Shown: one piece after another, positions 33,134-42,010 of the stretch
How the letters are laid out: each line of letters opens with the position of its first letter
Position numbering within the stretch: the first letter of the stretch is position 1
Source of the DNA: Thermococcus sp. 4557
GTDB taxonomy: Archaea; Methanobacteriota_B; Thermococci; Thermococcales; Thermococcaceae
DNA length: 64,000 nucleotides
Assembly: GCF_000221185.1 (NCBI RefSeq)
Contig: NC_015865.1
Coordinates: 1,550,001-1,614,000, forward strand
Direction: 5' to 3'
Translations under genes and position numbers: made by a program
The notes under the pieces: generated by a model
Seen by the model: only the letters and a program-made list of their open reading frames with translations
Told to the model about the DNA's origin: nothing
The model's database searches: none

Positions 33134-34483
33134 ATGGGAAAGTACTTTGGAACCAGCGGCATCAGGGAGGTCGTCAACGATAAGCTGACGCCGGAGCTGG
33201 CTTTAAAGGTCGGAAGGGCCCTGGGGACCTGCCTCGGCGGCGGAACCGTCGTAGTCGGTATGGACACGAGGACGAGCGGCGAGATGCTCAAGAGCGCTTT
33301 CGTCAGCGGTTTACTATCAACCGGCGTTGACGTTGTCGACATAGGTCTGGCCCCGACTCCCCTGACCGGCTTCGCCATCAAGCTCTACGGTGCCGACGCG
33401 GGCGTTACGATTACAGCGAGCCACAATCCGCCTGAGTACAACGGTATAAAGGTCTGGCAGGCCAACGGAATGGCCTACACCCCCGACATGGAGAACAGGC
33501 TTGAGGCTATTCTGGAGTCCGGGAACTTCAAGAAGGCTCCCTGGAACGAGATTGGAAGCCTCAGAAAGGCCGACCCGCGGGAGGATTACATAAGGAAAGC
33601 CCTCGAGATGGTTCACCTGGACGGTTCCTACACCGTCGTCGTTGATTCCGGCAACGGGGCCGGCTCGATTCTGAGCCCCTACCTCCAGAGGGAGATGGGC
33701 AACCGCGTGATAAGCCTCAACTCCCACCCCAGCGGTTTCTTTGTCAGGGAGCTTGAGCCGAACGCGAAGAGTCTGTCCGCGCTGGCAAAGACTGTGAAGG
33801 TCATGAAGGCCGACGTCGGCATAGCCCACGATGGCGACGCCGACAGGATTGGGGTCGTGGACGACCAGGGGAACTTCGTCGAGTACGAGGTCATGCTCTC
33901 ACTCATAGCCGGCTACATGCTCAGGAAGTTCGGGAAGGGGAAGATAGTCACGACGGTAGATGCCGGTTTCGCCCTGGACGACTACGTCAAACCCCTCGGC
34001 GGTGAGGTGATAAGGACGCGCGTTGGGGACGTTGCAGTCGCAGACGAGCTGGCCAAGCACGGCGGCGTCTTCGGAGGTGAGCCGAGCGGGACGTGGATAA
34101 TGCCCGAGTGGAACCTCACCCCCGACGGCATCTTTGCCGGGGCGCTCGTCCTTGAAATGATTGACAAACTCGGCCCGCTGAGCGAGCTGGTAAAGGAAGT
34201 TCCGCGCTACGTAACCTTGAGGGCGAAGATACCCTGCCCCAACGAGAAGAAGGGGAAGGCGATGGAAATAATAGCTAAGGAAGCCCTGAAGGCTTTCGAC
34301 TACAAGCGGCTGATAGACATCGACGGTGTTAGAATAGAGAACGACGACTGGTGGATTCTCTTCCGCCCGAGCGGGACGGAGCCGATAATGCGCATAACCC
34401 TGGAGGCCCACACCGAGGAGAGGGCTAAGGAGCTCATGGAGAAGGCGGAGAGGCTGGTGAGGGGGGCGATAGCCAGGGCCTGA
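33134..34483 (+). CDS. glmM: Phosphohexomutase (phosphoglucosamine/phosphomannomutase family)
   Basis: Moves phosphate between the C1 and C6 positions of hexose or hexosamine phosphates. The 449-residue protein has all four family elements: [11 protein letters not shown] with phosphoserine Ser96, metal-loop DGDADRIG, sugar loop GEPSGTW and phosphate loop RPSGTEP. Thermococcales carry several paralogues (phosphomannomutase/phosphoglucomutase, phosphopentomutase, phosphoglucosamine mutase), and motifs alone do not settle the substrate. ATG 33134 follows GGGTGGTGCTC. It ends one base before the stop of the convergent YdjM-like gene. Confidence 0.85.
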   Translation: MGKYFGTSGIREVVNDKLTPELALKVGRALGTCLGGGTVVVGMDTRTSGEMLKSAFVSGLLSTGVDVVDIGLAPTPLTGFAIKLYGADAGVTITASHNPPEYNGIKVWQANGMAYTPDMENRLEAILESGNFKKAPWNEIGSLRKADPREDYIRKALEMVHLDGSYTVVVDSGNGAGSILSPYLQREMGNRVISLNSHPSGFFVRELEPNAKSLSALAKTVKVMKADVGIAHDGDADRIGVVDDQGNFVEYEVMLSLIAGYMLRKFGKGKIVTTVDAGFALDDYVKPLGGEVIRTRVGDVAVADELAKHGGVFGGEPSGTWIMPEWNLTPDGIFAGALVLEMIDKLGPLSELVKEVPRYVTLRAKIPCPNEKKGKAMEIIAKEALKAFDYKRLIDIDGVRIENDDWWILFRPSGTEPIMRITLEAHTEERAKELMEKAERLVRGAIARA

Positions 34484-35050
34484 TCACTTCAGCCTCTTCA
34501 GCTTCTTCCCTATTATCGCGAAGGTCGCCATCAGGGCTATCAGCATGACCCATCCGAGGTTCTTGCTCGTTTCCTCCGGCATGACGATGTAGGCGAACAG
34601 CATCACCGTGGTGAAGGTCACCAGTATCAGAACCAGTCCCTCTCCCCTCGTTCCGGTTTTTATCTTCCCCCTCGGGTGGAAGTTTGAGAAATGGCTCCAT
34701 TTGATGCCCGAAACCGTCAGCGTGTCCGCGAAGAGGTGCGAGATGTAGCCTATGAAGAAAGCTATCGCGGGCCAGTAGCTGTTGGTTATCCAGTACGCCA
34801 GCCCGCCGACGAGGGCGGTTATCAGTATTCCGGCCTCTATCGTGTGGGTAGCGCCCCTGTGCTCGACGAAGCGGGGCATGACCGTTCCGCCGGGCAGTTT
34901 GGTCGAGATATACGACTTGGGGTGGTCTATGTCGGGCATCAGGGCGCCGAGGGCGGCCATACCGATGTCCAGAAAGCTCATCGGGGCTCCAAAGAGAACC
35001 GCTATCAGGCAGAAGAGAACCCCGAAAACCACGTGCGTGTACCACATCAT
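34484..35050 (-). CDS. YdjM-like (DUF457) membrane-bound metal-dependent hydrolase
   Basis: A 188-residue protein with about five hydrophobic segments and the conserved polar motifs of the family: HVVFGVLF at the N-terminus, LMPDIDHP near residue 40, HRGATHTI near 68 and GYISHLFADTLT near 102. The His/Asp residues are arranged like metal ligands of the YdjM/phospholipase C-related group. The physiological substrate is unknown. Two ATGs (35050, 35047) are adjacent. It follows the DUF523-like gene by 6 bp on the same strand. Confidence 0.85.
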   Translation of the reverse strand: MMWYTHVVFGVLFCLIAVLFGAPMSFLDIGMAALGALMPDIDHPKSYISTKLPGGTVMPRFVEHRGATHTIEAGILITALVGGLAYWITNSYWPAIAFFIGYISHLFADTLTVSGIKWSHFSNFHPRGKIKTGTRGEGLVLILVTFTTVMLFAYIVMPEETSKNLGWVMLIALMATFAIIGKKLKRLK

Positions 35051-35056
35051 GTTGCA

Positions 35057-35644
35057 TCATCTGGCTCCTGATTCAGCAAGAACCGATTTAACCCTTTCCC
35101 TGCTCCCCTCTATGTCCCCCTTGTCGAACTCGATGTACGTTCCCTCCGGAAACCTTGCCATGAGTATCTCGAAGAGTATCCCTGGCATCGCCACGAGCTT
35201 AAAGCCCTTTTCTTTTACAAGCTCCTTTGAGTGCTTGAGCCGCTCCTCCTTGCTCAGGTAGAAGAACTCCTGCATAGCAGAGTAGGGATAGCTCTCCGGG
35301 TCGCTTGAGCTCGTGTGGAAGACCCCGCAGGTCGGGGAGCCCTTAACGCCGACGAAGACGACCCTCTCGGGCCTTTCCTCGGTCAGAACCCTTCCTATGA
35401 AGTCGGCTATTACCTTCGCCCTCTCGCGCATGCCGAGCCTCTCAAAAACCTCCCTGCTCGCCGGTGCCCTCGGCCAGCCAATCAGCTCGTATTCGGGGCA
35501 CGGATAAGCCAGAACCTGCCAGTCCTCGTCGAGCTCTCCAATCAGCTCGCGGAGCCTCTTGGCCGTTTCGTACTCCTTCTCCTTCGGCCCGCGGTAGACG
35601 TAGAACGGACTCAACAGGCAGGGGGCGACGATGAGGAGCTTCAT
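35057..35644 (-). CDS. DUF523/TudS-like cysteine protein (tentative)
   Basis: A 195-residue soluble protein with three cysteine contexts, APCLLSP near residue 9, AYPCPEYELIGWPRAP near 48 and KGSPTCGVFHTSS near 106. They resemble the CLxG, CPE-xx-G-xx-xPR and SPSCG motifs of DUF523 (thiouracil desulfurase TudS), which bind an iron-sulfur cluster. Spacing differs enough that I give this as a likely relation only. ATG 35644 has GAGGG upstream; ATG 35650 overlaps the PIN-domain stop. The gene is downstream of a VapBC pair but probably unrelated to it. Confidence 0.6.
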   Translation of the reverse strand: MKLLIVAPCLLSPFYVYRGPKEKEYETAKRLRELIGELDEDWQVLAYPCPEYELIGWPRAPASREVFERLGMRERAKVIADFIGRVLTEERPERVVFVGVKGSPTCGVFHTSSSDPESYPYSAMQEFFYLSKEERLKHSKELVKEKGFKLVAMPGILFEILMARFPEGTYIEFDKGDIEGSRERVKSVLAESGAR

Positions 35645-35646
35645 GG

Positions 35647-36108
35647 TCATCCCTCAAAGGTTTTCAGGAATGGAACCCTCTCGAAGTCAGAATCAAACGT
35701 CAGGATCAGCTCGATTCCATGCTCCTTGCACGTTGCGGCGATGAGAGAATCGTTTGGTAAGAGTTCGTAGTCCTTTCCAATTTGAGACGCGAGTTTTATC
35801 GTGTTTTCGCTTAGGGGGATGATTTTCAAAAACCCTGCCTCGCTGAGTTCCTCCAGGGCTGTCTTGACCCTTTCATACACGAAAGTGTAGTCTTTCAAAT
35901 GCTTTTTGAGGTCGTAGGCCCCTTTAAGGCCGTCCTGAATGGCGAGTGTAAACATGACCTTGTAAACTGTCTCTGAGAACACTACCGGGTTCGTGACCAG
36001 GGTATGTCCCTCATCTATGGCCTTCTTGACGAGTTCCTTCGCCCTCTGATCCCCGAGGTGCAGACCAACGAAAACCGATGAATCCACAAAGACCTCAGAG
36101 CGACTCAT
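35647..36108 (-). CDS. vapC: VapC-type PIN-domain toxin
   Basis: A 153-residue PIN ribonuclease. Acidic metal ligands are visible as VFVDSSVFVG (Asp9), the central glutamate in NPVVFSETVYK, LLPNDSLIAAT and LTFDSDF. PIN toxins cleave RNA, often tRNA, when their antitoxin is lost. The start overlaps the antitoxin stop by 14 bp, the usual antitoxin-first layout. Longer than the minimal VapC, with a helical insertion around residues 60-95. Confidence 0.88.
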   Translation of the reverse strand: MSRSEVFVDSSVFVGLHLGDQRAKELVKKAIDEGHTLVTNPVVFSETVYKVMFTLAIQDGLKGAYDLKKHLKDYTFVYERVKTALEELSEAGFLKIIPLSENTIKLASQIGKDYELLPNDSLIAATCKEHGIELILTFDSDFERVPFLKTFEG

Positions 36109-36292
36109 AATACGCCTCCTTTAGGCGCTTGTAGTCAATTTTTTCAACCTTCCTGATGACCATGGAGTCGAGGAGTTCGTCTATGCCTCTCTCGATAATC
36201 TTTATCTTCACCCTCTCATGCTCGCGCAGGTGGGGCCTTTTCAGGGGCTTTAGGATGCCGTTCTCGTACACGGCCTCTATAATCTCCTCCAT
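36095..36292 (-). CDS. vapB: AF2212-like (DUF104) antitoxin
   Basis: A 65-residue protein beginning MEEIIEAVYENGILKPLKR, the hallmark of the AF2212/DUF104 antitoxin family: an N-terminal beta-barrel DNA-binding strand pair (V-Y-E-N-G-x-L-x-P-L). A basic strand HERVKIKIIER and a C-terminal helix that wraps the toxin follow. It pairs with the overlapping PIN toxin. ATG 36292 chosen; an in-frame start at 36304 adds only four residues. Confidence 0.87.
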   Translation of the reverse strand: MEEIIEAVYENGILKPLKRPHLREHERVKIKIIERGIDELLDSMVIRKVEKIDYKRLKEAYYESL

Positions 36293-36325
36293 GCTTCCAC
36301 CCAATATTCCTTGGTGTAACTCCCT

Positions 36326-36904
36326 TTAAACATTCCCCGTGATCTCCTCAATTATCCTCTCGACTTTCCCCCTCAGCTCCTCGAGCGTTCCCTCGTTGGT
36401 TATCACGTAGTCGGCCAGGCCCTTCAGCTCGCTCGTGCGGTATAAGCGCTCCTCGGCGTCGTCCATGGCCTTGAAGTCGGCAAAGCTCCTTATGCCCTTG
36501 TCCTTGCTCGCCTTCCTCCTCATGAGGCGCTCGAACCTTACCTCCGGGCTCGCCTCGACGTAGATGACCTTCCCGCCGAGCCTCTTCACGGCGTTGATTT
36601 CGCCCTCCGAGCGGACGCCATCGATGACGACCTTCTTGCAGTGCCTCTTCTTGTCGACTGCGAGCCTTATGAGTATGTCCTCGCCGTAGGTCTCCTTGAG
36701 GTACTTCCCGAACTCTATCAGCCTGTCCCGCGTCGGCTCGGCCTTCTCAGGCAGCTCTGGAATCCACGAGTAGTCCGAGACGTTGTGGGTGAGCAGGTCT
36801 ATCAGCGGGTCGCTGCAGGAAACCCTGCAGAATCCCCTCTCCTCGAAGAACTTTGCAACCGTCGTCTTTCCGGCGGCTATCTTTCCAACGACACCGACTA
36901 TCAT
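36326..36904 (-). CDS. UPF0200 family P-loop nucleotide kinase-like protein
   Basis: A 192-residue protein with Walker A GVVGKIAAGKTTVAKFF at the N-terminus, an SCSDPLIDLL segment, VVIDGVRSEGEI resembling Walker B, and a lid-like arginine-rich stretch RFERLMRRKASKDKG. This matches the archaeal UPF0200 group, distantly like adenylate or dephospho-CoA kinases. The phosphoryl acceptor is unknown. ATG 36904 overlaps the upstream stop; GTG 36913 is the alternative. Confidence 0.85.
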   Translation of the reverse strand: MIVGVVGKIAAGKTTVAKFFEERGFCRVSCSDPLIDLLTHNVSDYSWIPELPEKAEPTRDRLIEFGKYLKETYGEDILIRLAVDKKRHCKKVVIDGVRSEGEINAVKRLGGKVIYVEASPEVRFERLMRRKASKDKGIRSFADFKAMDDAEERLYRTSELKGLADYVITNEGTLEELRGKVERIIEEITGNV

Positions 36905-37701
36905 CTTCTCCACATCCTCCAGATTAGATTCGCCCCGTCGGTCGATTCCATAAGCCCCTCGTAGGTTAAGTCTGTAATGAACCGAATTAAGGCTTTTTTG
37001 TCGTACACCACGGGCCTCTCAAAGCCGAAGAGGTACTTCAGCTCGAAGAAGCCTATGTGCAGCAGTCGGAAGGGGTTGAGGAGGGCGGTTTCCCTCTCGA
37101 ATCTCAGACCGAAGGGAAAGTCCGCCAGAACGAGCTTCGCCCCACGATCCTCCGCGAGGGCGACCAATTTTTCCGCGTCCGGGAAGAACAGTTCCTCCGG
37201 CTCTCCGTCTATCGGCTCGTACTTCAGCCTCGGAAAGGCGTACCTGATTCCAACGGCATCGTGGGGCAGGTTCAGCCCCTCGGCAAAGCCGAGCAGAGCT
37301 TTCGCGTTGAAGCTCATGAAGACGAGCGTTTTGACGTCCCCTCTGACGTCCGGCCACTTTCTTGGGGGAAACCTCTTCTCCGCCTCGATTATCGGGAGGA
37401 GGAACTCAAGCTCCGTCCTCTTGACGAGTTTTTCGGCCTCCTCGAGCTTCCTCCGCTTTATCTCCAGATCGAGGTTGGAGTAAACCGTGACCTGCCTCAC
37501 GCCGAGCCTTTCGCGGAGCTTCCCGATTACGAAGCTGTTGCCGATGACGACGCTCTTGTCGGTTCTGTCGTGGGCGATTATGAAGAGCTTGTCACCCTCG
37601 GGGTCGTAGCGAACCTCGTCTATCCTGAACGGGCTCTCCGGAAAACCGTTCTCGCGCCTTATCTCCCCCACCAGCTCCGATATCTCCCCAACCGTGAACA
37701 T
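36901..37701 (-). CDS. Conserved protein of unknown function
   Basis: A 266-residue soluble protein that I do not recognise. It has an N-terminal strand-rich part with DKLFIIAHDRTDKSVVIG near residue 40, a long charged helix (LEIKRRKLEEAEKLVKR near 80), and a C-terminal alpha/beta part with LVLADFPFGLRFERETALLN and HIGFFELKYLFG. The alternation hints at a nucleotide- or RNA-interacting fold, without diagnostic motifs. It overlaps the UPF0200 start by 4 bp, so the two products are made together and may share a pathway. Confidence 0.75.
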   Translation of the reverse strand: MFTVGEISELVGEIRRENGFPESPFRIDEVRYDPEGDKLFIIAHDRTDKSVVIGNSFVIGKLRERLGVRQVTVYSNLDLEIKRRKLEEAEKLVKRTELEFLLPIIEAEKRFPPRKWPDVRGDVKTLVFMSFNAKALLGFAEGLNLPHDAVGIRYAFPRLKYEPIDGEPEELFFPDAEKLVALAEDRGAKLVLADFPFGLRFERETALLNPFRLLHIGFFELKYLFGFERPVVYDKKALIRFITDLTYEGLMESTDGANLIWRMWRR

Positions 37702-37753
37702 GGCTCTTCCCTCTTACCTCAAGGGGCGGGCTTTTAAGGTTCTCGGCGGGAAA

Positions 37754-37797
37754 TTTGTTCCAAAATACGAACAAAAATTTATAAAATGTGGAACAAA
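37754..37797. promoter_or_regulatory. Operator half-sites around the ECF S-component TATA box
   Basis: TTTGTTC (37754-37760) and GAACAAA (37769-37775) form a perfect inverted repeat with an 8-bp spacer. A third half-site GAACAAA at 37791-37797 repeats the second in direct orientation 22 bp on (two turns). The TATA box AATTTATAAA (about 37776-37785) lies between the second and third half-sites, so bound protein would block TBP. I expect repression by a vitamin-responsive regulator; which one is unknown. Confidence 0.65.
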
Positions 37798-37809
37798 CTC
37801 CCTCCGGTG

Positions 37810-38406
37810 ATGAGGGTGAGGATGAGTTCGAGGGAGATAGCTCTAATCGGCATGATGCTGGGACTCTCGCTGCTCTTTGACGTGATGCCTATAGAGATGC
37901 CCACCGTGTGGGGGATGAAGATAGACCTCGTGGCGGTTCCGATAGTGATGGTCTACCTCCTCACTGGGTTCACCGGGGGATTAACCGCGGTTCTGCTGCT
38001 CTTTGCTGGCCTCAGCGTGGTATCCTCGGCCAGCTGGCTCGGGGCCATGATGAAGTCCCTCGCCACCCTCTCGGTCATTGTGGGCTTTGAAGCGGCCAGG
38101 AGACTCACGCGCTTTGACCTTGGCGATGGGACAAGGCAGAGGCTCCTTCTGTTTGCGGTGGTTGCCTACCTCGCTGGAATCGCGATAAGGATACCCCTCA
38201 TGCTGGCCCTCAACTACTACGTTGCCCTTGAGATATGGCTCGGCCTTCCAAGGGAGCAGGTGATCCAGGCTGTCGAGAGCTGGACAGGGGTTCCTTTCTG
38301 GGTCGCCATTGGGCTCCCGAACGCCATTCAGAGCGCCATCGACGTGTTCATCGGCCTGCTAGCCACGGTCCCGGTGCTCAGAAGGGTTCCCCACCTGCTG
38401 GAATAA
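37810..38406 (+). CDS. ECF-type transporter S component (vitamin uptake), substrate unknown
   Basis: A 198-residue integral membrane protein with six hydrophobic segments. The opening SREIALIGMMLGLSLLFDV and the WGMKIDLVAVPIVMVYLLTGFTGG segment follow the layout of ECF substrate-binding (S) components such as RibU, ThiT or BioY, which bind one vitamin and recruit a shared energising module. That module is not in this window. ATG 37810 follows CCGGTG with a leader of about seven bases; ATG 37822 is possible. Regulation is probably by the operator just upstream. Confidence 0.72.
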   Translation: MRVRMSSREIALIGMMLGLSLLFDVMPIEMPTVWGMKIDLVAVPIVMVYLLTGFTGGLTAVLLLFAGLSVVSSASWLGAMMKSLATLSVIVGFEAARRLTRFDLGDGTRQRLLLFAVVAYLAGIAIRIPLMLALNYYVALEIWLGLPREQVIQAVESWTGVPFWVAIGLPNAIQSAIDVFIGLLATVPVLRRVPHLLE

Positions 38407-38427
38407 GGATGAAAATTGGAAAGAGGG

Positions 38428-38883
38428 CTAGAGGTTGCCCAGTATCTCCTCTTCTTCCATCGTCCTCTCGCAGTAGTGGCAGCGCACCTTGAGGGGCTCC
38501 CTTGAGACGACGTAGAATTTGGAGACTGTGTACTCGTGGTTGCTGACGCAGTTCGGATTGGCACAGCGGAGGATTCCGGTTATCTCATCGGGAATCTCGA
38601 CCTTGAACTTCTCGGCCACCCTGTAGTCCCTCACTATGTTGACGGTAGCGGTTGGGGCGATGAGGGCTATCTTGTTGACCTCCTCCTCGCTCAGGAACTT
38701 GCCCTCTATCTTGACGATGTCCTTCCTTCCGAGCTTCCCGCTGTGGACGTTCGAGGCGAGAAGGAGAACGCCGCCGTTCGGCCTGTTGAGGCGGAGTATC
38801 TCGATGACCTTCAGCCCCTTTCCGGCCGGGATGTGGTCTATGACGGTTCCCTCTCTAATGGCGGTAACCTTGAGCTCGGCCAT
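38428..38883 (-). CDS. pyrI: Aspartate carbamoyltransferase regulatory subunit
   Basis: Binds nucleotides and joins catalytic trimers in aspartate carbamoyltransferase of pyrimidine synthesis. The 151-residue chain has the allosteric domain (TVIDHIPAGKGLKVIEIL; nucleotide-site region) and the zinc domain with four cysteines: CANPNC and VRCHYCE. It directly follows pyrB (start one base after the catalytic stop) as in most archaea. Confidence 0.96.
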   Translation of the reverse strand: MAELKVTAIREGTVIDHIPAGKGLKVIEILRLNRPNGGVLLLASNVHSGKLGRKDIVKIEGKFLSEEEVNKIALIAPTATVNIVRDYRVAEKFKVEIPDEITGILRCANPNCVSNHEYTVSKFYVVSREPLKVRCHYCERTMEEEEILGNL

Positions 38884-39852
<969 letters not shown>

Positions 39853-39863
39853 TTAAACGTTTT

Positions 39864-39881
39864 TTGACATAAAATTGTCGA
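39864..39881. promoter_or_regulatory. Inverted repeat between pyrB and thiR promoters
   Basis: TTGACA-TAAAAT-TGTCGA at 39864-39881 is an almost perfect inverted repeat located between the leftward TATA of pyrB and the rightward TATA of the ThiN regulator (CCCTTTAAAGCC, about 39889-39900). It could be a site for the ThiR protein itself or for a pyrimidine regulator; nothing here decides. Confidence 0.4.
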
Positions 39882-39938
39882 CGGTAACCCTTTAAAGCCG
39901 GGTTCAAAATTTCCATAACCTGGTTTTAGGGTGGTAGC

Positions 39939-40829
39939 ATGAGGACGCCCAGCGTGTACGTAGCCGAGGAGCTGATACCTTTTCTGAGGGCCAAGATAGC
40001 GGAGAGGCTTTACCGCGAGGGCATGAGGCAGTCCCAGATAGCCGAGTACCTCGGCATAACGCAGGCGATGGTCAGCAAATATCTGGCCGGGAAGTATAAG
40101 GTGCCCCCCGCGGAGGTGGCCGAGAGGCTCGAAGACATGGCCAACGACGTGTCTTCCTTCATACTCTTTGGAGGGAGCAGGGAGGATGCCGTGCTTCTTG
40201 TGGCGAGACGTGTGTTCGAGCTCTTTCAAAACGGTTTCCTGTGCAGGTTCTACGCTGAATACGCAGGGGTGAGCGAGGAGGCGTGCCGTTCGCTGTTCTC
40301 CGTGGGCCCCAGCCGGGGCGAGATTCTTGAGGTTCTGAACATGGCCCTCAACGAACTTCTCAGGGATGAAAAGTTCCCCGCCCTCATCCCGGAGGTCAGG
40401 AGCAACTTCGCCTACTCCCTTCCGTCCCCGCGGAGCGTCGAAGACGTTGCAGCGATTCCGGGAAGGATAACCGCCGCCAAGGGCAAAGCCTTCGCCCTCC
40501 CGCCCGAGTTCGGGGCGAGCGGTTTTACCGCGGGCATACTCGTTAAGCTGGCCGAGGTCAGGCCCGAGATACGGAGCGTTCTCAACATCAGGTACGGGCC
40601 GGACATAGAATCCGCCCTGACTGCGGCGGGGTTCAAGGTTGGGAGGGTTAAAACCGGTGGGCTGAGCGAAGAGGAGGCCGTGAGGGCTATAGCCGACGTC
40701 TTCAGGCGCGACTCTTACGACGCGGTCGTTGACGTGGGCGGCCTTGGGGTCGAACCGCTGGTCTATATATTCGGCGAGACGCCCTTCGACGTCGTTGAGA
40801 AGCTCAAGAGGCTGGTGGGGAACCTTTGA
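39939..40829 (+). CDS. thiR: ThiR: HTH-ThiN thiamine-responsive regulator
   Basis: A 296-residue protein. Residues 15-55 form a helix-turn-helix (MRQSQIAEYLGITQAMVSKYL). A helical linker follows, and the C-terminal 170 residues are a ThiN domain (thiamine-phosphate synthase type) recognisable from SNFAYSLPSPRSVEDVAAIPGRI and DAVVDVGGLGVEPLVYIFG. In archaea such fusions act as thiamine-phosphate sensing repressors of thiamine genes, and the ThiN part may be catalytic or only sensory. The stop overlaps the VanZ-like start; YjbQ follows, linked to thiamine phosphate in bacteria. Confidence 0.88.
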   Translation: MRTPSVYVAEELIPFLRAKIAERLYREGMRQSQIAEYLGITQAMVSKYLAGKYKVPPAEVAERLEDMANDVSSFILFGGSREDAVLLVARRVFELFQNGFLCRFYAEYAGVSEEACRSLFSVGPSRGEILEVLNMALNELLRDEKFPALIPEVRSNFAYSLPSPRSVEDVAAIPGRITAAKGKAFALPPEFGASGFTAGILVKLAEVRPEIRSVLNIRYGPDIESALTAAGFKVGRVKTGGLSEEEAVRAIADVFRRDSYDAVVDVGGLGVEPLVYIFGETPFDVVEKLKRLVGNL

Positions 40830-41155
40830 GGCGAAGGCTTCTCCTCCTCTACGTGCTCCTCCTTCTGTTTCTGAACCTGACCCCGAGGGTTCCGTCGTCG
40901 CCCGTGGCCAACGGGGATAAACTGGCCCATTTGGTGGAATTTGCCGCTCTGGGCTTTCTTGGATGGTGCTTGTGGCCCTACCTGCTGCCCCTGCCGTTCC
41001 TCCTGGAGTTTCTCCAGCTCTTCGTCCCCGGGAGAACGTTCTCCTTCGCCGACATGGCCGCAAACCTAATAGGCTTCACCCTCGGACTCATCGCGGGGTG
41101 GTGGTATGAAGGTCGTAACGAAGGAGCTCCGCTTCTCAACAAAAGGCGAGATTGA
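40826..41155 (+). CDS. VanZ-like small membrane protein
   Basis: A 109-residue protein with three or four hydrophobic segments and the VanZ-type pattern: LNLTPRVPS after the first helix, DKLAHLVEFAALGFL in the second, LLEFLQLFVPGRTFSFADMAANLIG near the end (E-x2-Q and D-x-x-x-N). VanZ relatives are of unclear function, some tied to lipoglycopeptide resistance. TTG 40826 overlaps the ThiR stop (TTGA). Its last 50 bp overlap the YjbQ gene, so the three genes form one translational unit. Confidence 0.8.
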   Translation: MRRRLLLLYVLLLLFLNLTPRVPSSPVANGDKLAHLVEFAALGFLGWCLWPYLLPLPFLLEFLQLFVPGRTFSFADMAANLIGFTLGLIAGWWYEGRNEGAPLLNKRRD

Positions 41156-41519
41156 CCTCATCGACATAACCCGTGAGGTCGAGAGAATCGTTGATGAGTC
41201 TGGAATCGAGAACGGATATGTTCTGGTCTTCGTTCCCGGAGCGACGGGTGCGATAGTCACGATAGAGCACGAGTCCGGCCTTCTGGAGGACTTCAAGCGA
41301 GCGCTGAAGGAGCTTGTTCCCAAAGGCAAAGGTTACCTCCACGACAGGATAGACGACAACGCCCACAGCCACCTACGGGCAACTCTCCTCGGGGCGAGCG
41401 AATGCTTCCCCGTCGTTGACGGCAGGCTCGTGCGCGGAACCTGGCAGCAGATTTTCTTCGTCGAGCTCGACGTGAGGCCGAGGCACAGGCGCGTTATAGT
41501 GCAGGTTATGGGGGAGTGA
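41106..41519 (+). CDS. yjbQ: YjbQ/UPF0047 family protein (secondary thiamine-phosphate synthase type)
   Basis: A 137-residue protein with the UPF0047 core: IDLIDITREVERIVDESG, a VFVPGATGAIVTIE strand pair, DDNAHSHLRATLLG with conserved His residues and GTWQQIFFVELDVRPRHR. E. coli YjbQ has weak thiamine-phosphate synthase activity, and the position behind a ThiN regulator supports a thiamine link here. ATG 41106 follows GGGGTGGTG inside the VanZ frame. The stop is embedded in a palindromic DNA element. Confidence 0.9.
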   Translation: MKVVTKELRFSTKGEIDLIDITREVERIVDESGIENGYVLVFVPGATGAIVTIEHESGLLEDFKRALKELVPKGKGYLHDRIDDNAHSHLRATLLGASECFPVVDGRLVRGTWQQIFFVELDVRPRHRRVIVQVMGE

Positions 41520-41583
41520 GAACTCCCTGTTCTCACACCTTTATAAAAGCTGAGAAGTGCGAGTTCTCAGAGTTTATAAACTC
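41516..41583. promoter_or_regulatory. Cluster of palindromes and TATA boxes between convergent genes
   Basis: Three palindromic elements lie in 68 bp. GTGAGAAC-TCCCT-GTTCTCAC is at 41516-41536 and CTGAGAA-GTGCGAG-TTCTCAG at 41550-41570. GAGTTTATAAACTC, itself a TATA-containing palindrome, is at 41570-41583. A further TATA (CTTTATAAAAG) lies at about 41538-41549. The four TGAGAA-type half-sites suggest a cooperative operator over a promoter, yet both flanking genes end here. The promoter may have lost its gene when the AT-rich patch to the right arrived. Confidence 0.6.
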
Positions 41584-41632
41584 CTCGTAGGGAGTCATTA
41601 AAGGAGAAATATCGGGAGGAGTGGGAGCGACC

Positions 41633-42001
41633 TCAGGTTTCCTTTGCCTTTTTCATGCCGATTTCGACGCCCTTGGCGATGGCTTCTTGGAGGAGCTGTT
41701 GAGTTTTAAAAAACCGGTACCTTCTATACGCGAGAATTCCAATAACCAATGCAGTAAACGCGGCAAAGCCGTCTATAATTGCCAGATAAGGACTTTCAGA
41801 AAGATAATACGCCAGCGGATTAAACAGAAAACCGAGAGCCCAGATGGTCAAGGAGCTCTTGTACATTTCTTCCGAGTCTTTTAAGGATTCTCCTAAAATA
41901 CTGCCCTTTTTTCGTTGGACATCCCAAATGCCAAGAAATACCATAAACGCATAAACCAGGCCAGAGAAATAACCGACCACAGCGGCGGCTGTATCGTACA
42001 T
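41633..42001 (-). CDS. Small membrane protein, unknown
   Basis: A 122-residue protein with four hydrophobic segments (VGYFSGLVYAFMVFLGIW; LTIWALGFLFNPLAYYL; LAIIDGFAAFTALVIGILAY) and a basic C-terminal helix (KTQQLLQEAIAKGVEIGMKKAKE). ATG 42001 is preceded by GGGAGGAGGG. Base composition is more AT-rich than the neighbouring genes, marking the left edge of the atypical 41.6-45.2 kb patch. No family recognised. Its promoter is framed by a 9-bp inverted repeat. Confidence 0.7.
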   Translation of the reverse strand: MYDTAAAVVGYFSGLVYAFMVFLGIWDVQRKKGSILGESLKDSEEMYKSSLTIWALGFLFNPLAYYLSESPYLAIIDGFAAFTALVIGILAYRRYRFFKTQQLLQEAIAKGVEIGMKKAKET

Positions 42002-42010
42002 TTCCCTCCT

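Noticed and set aside
41621-41884. Plus-strand frame after the orphan promoter
   Set aside because: It is antisense to the small membrane protein, has an ill-spaced ribosome site and no protein-like features.
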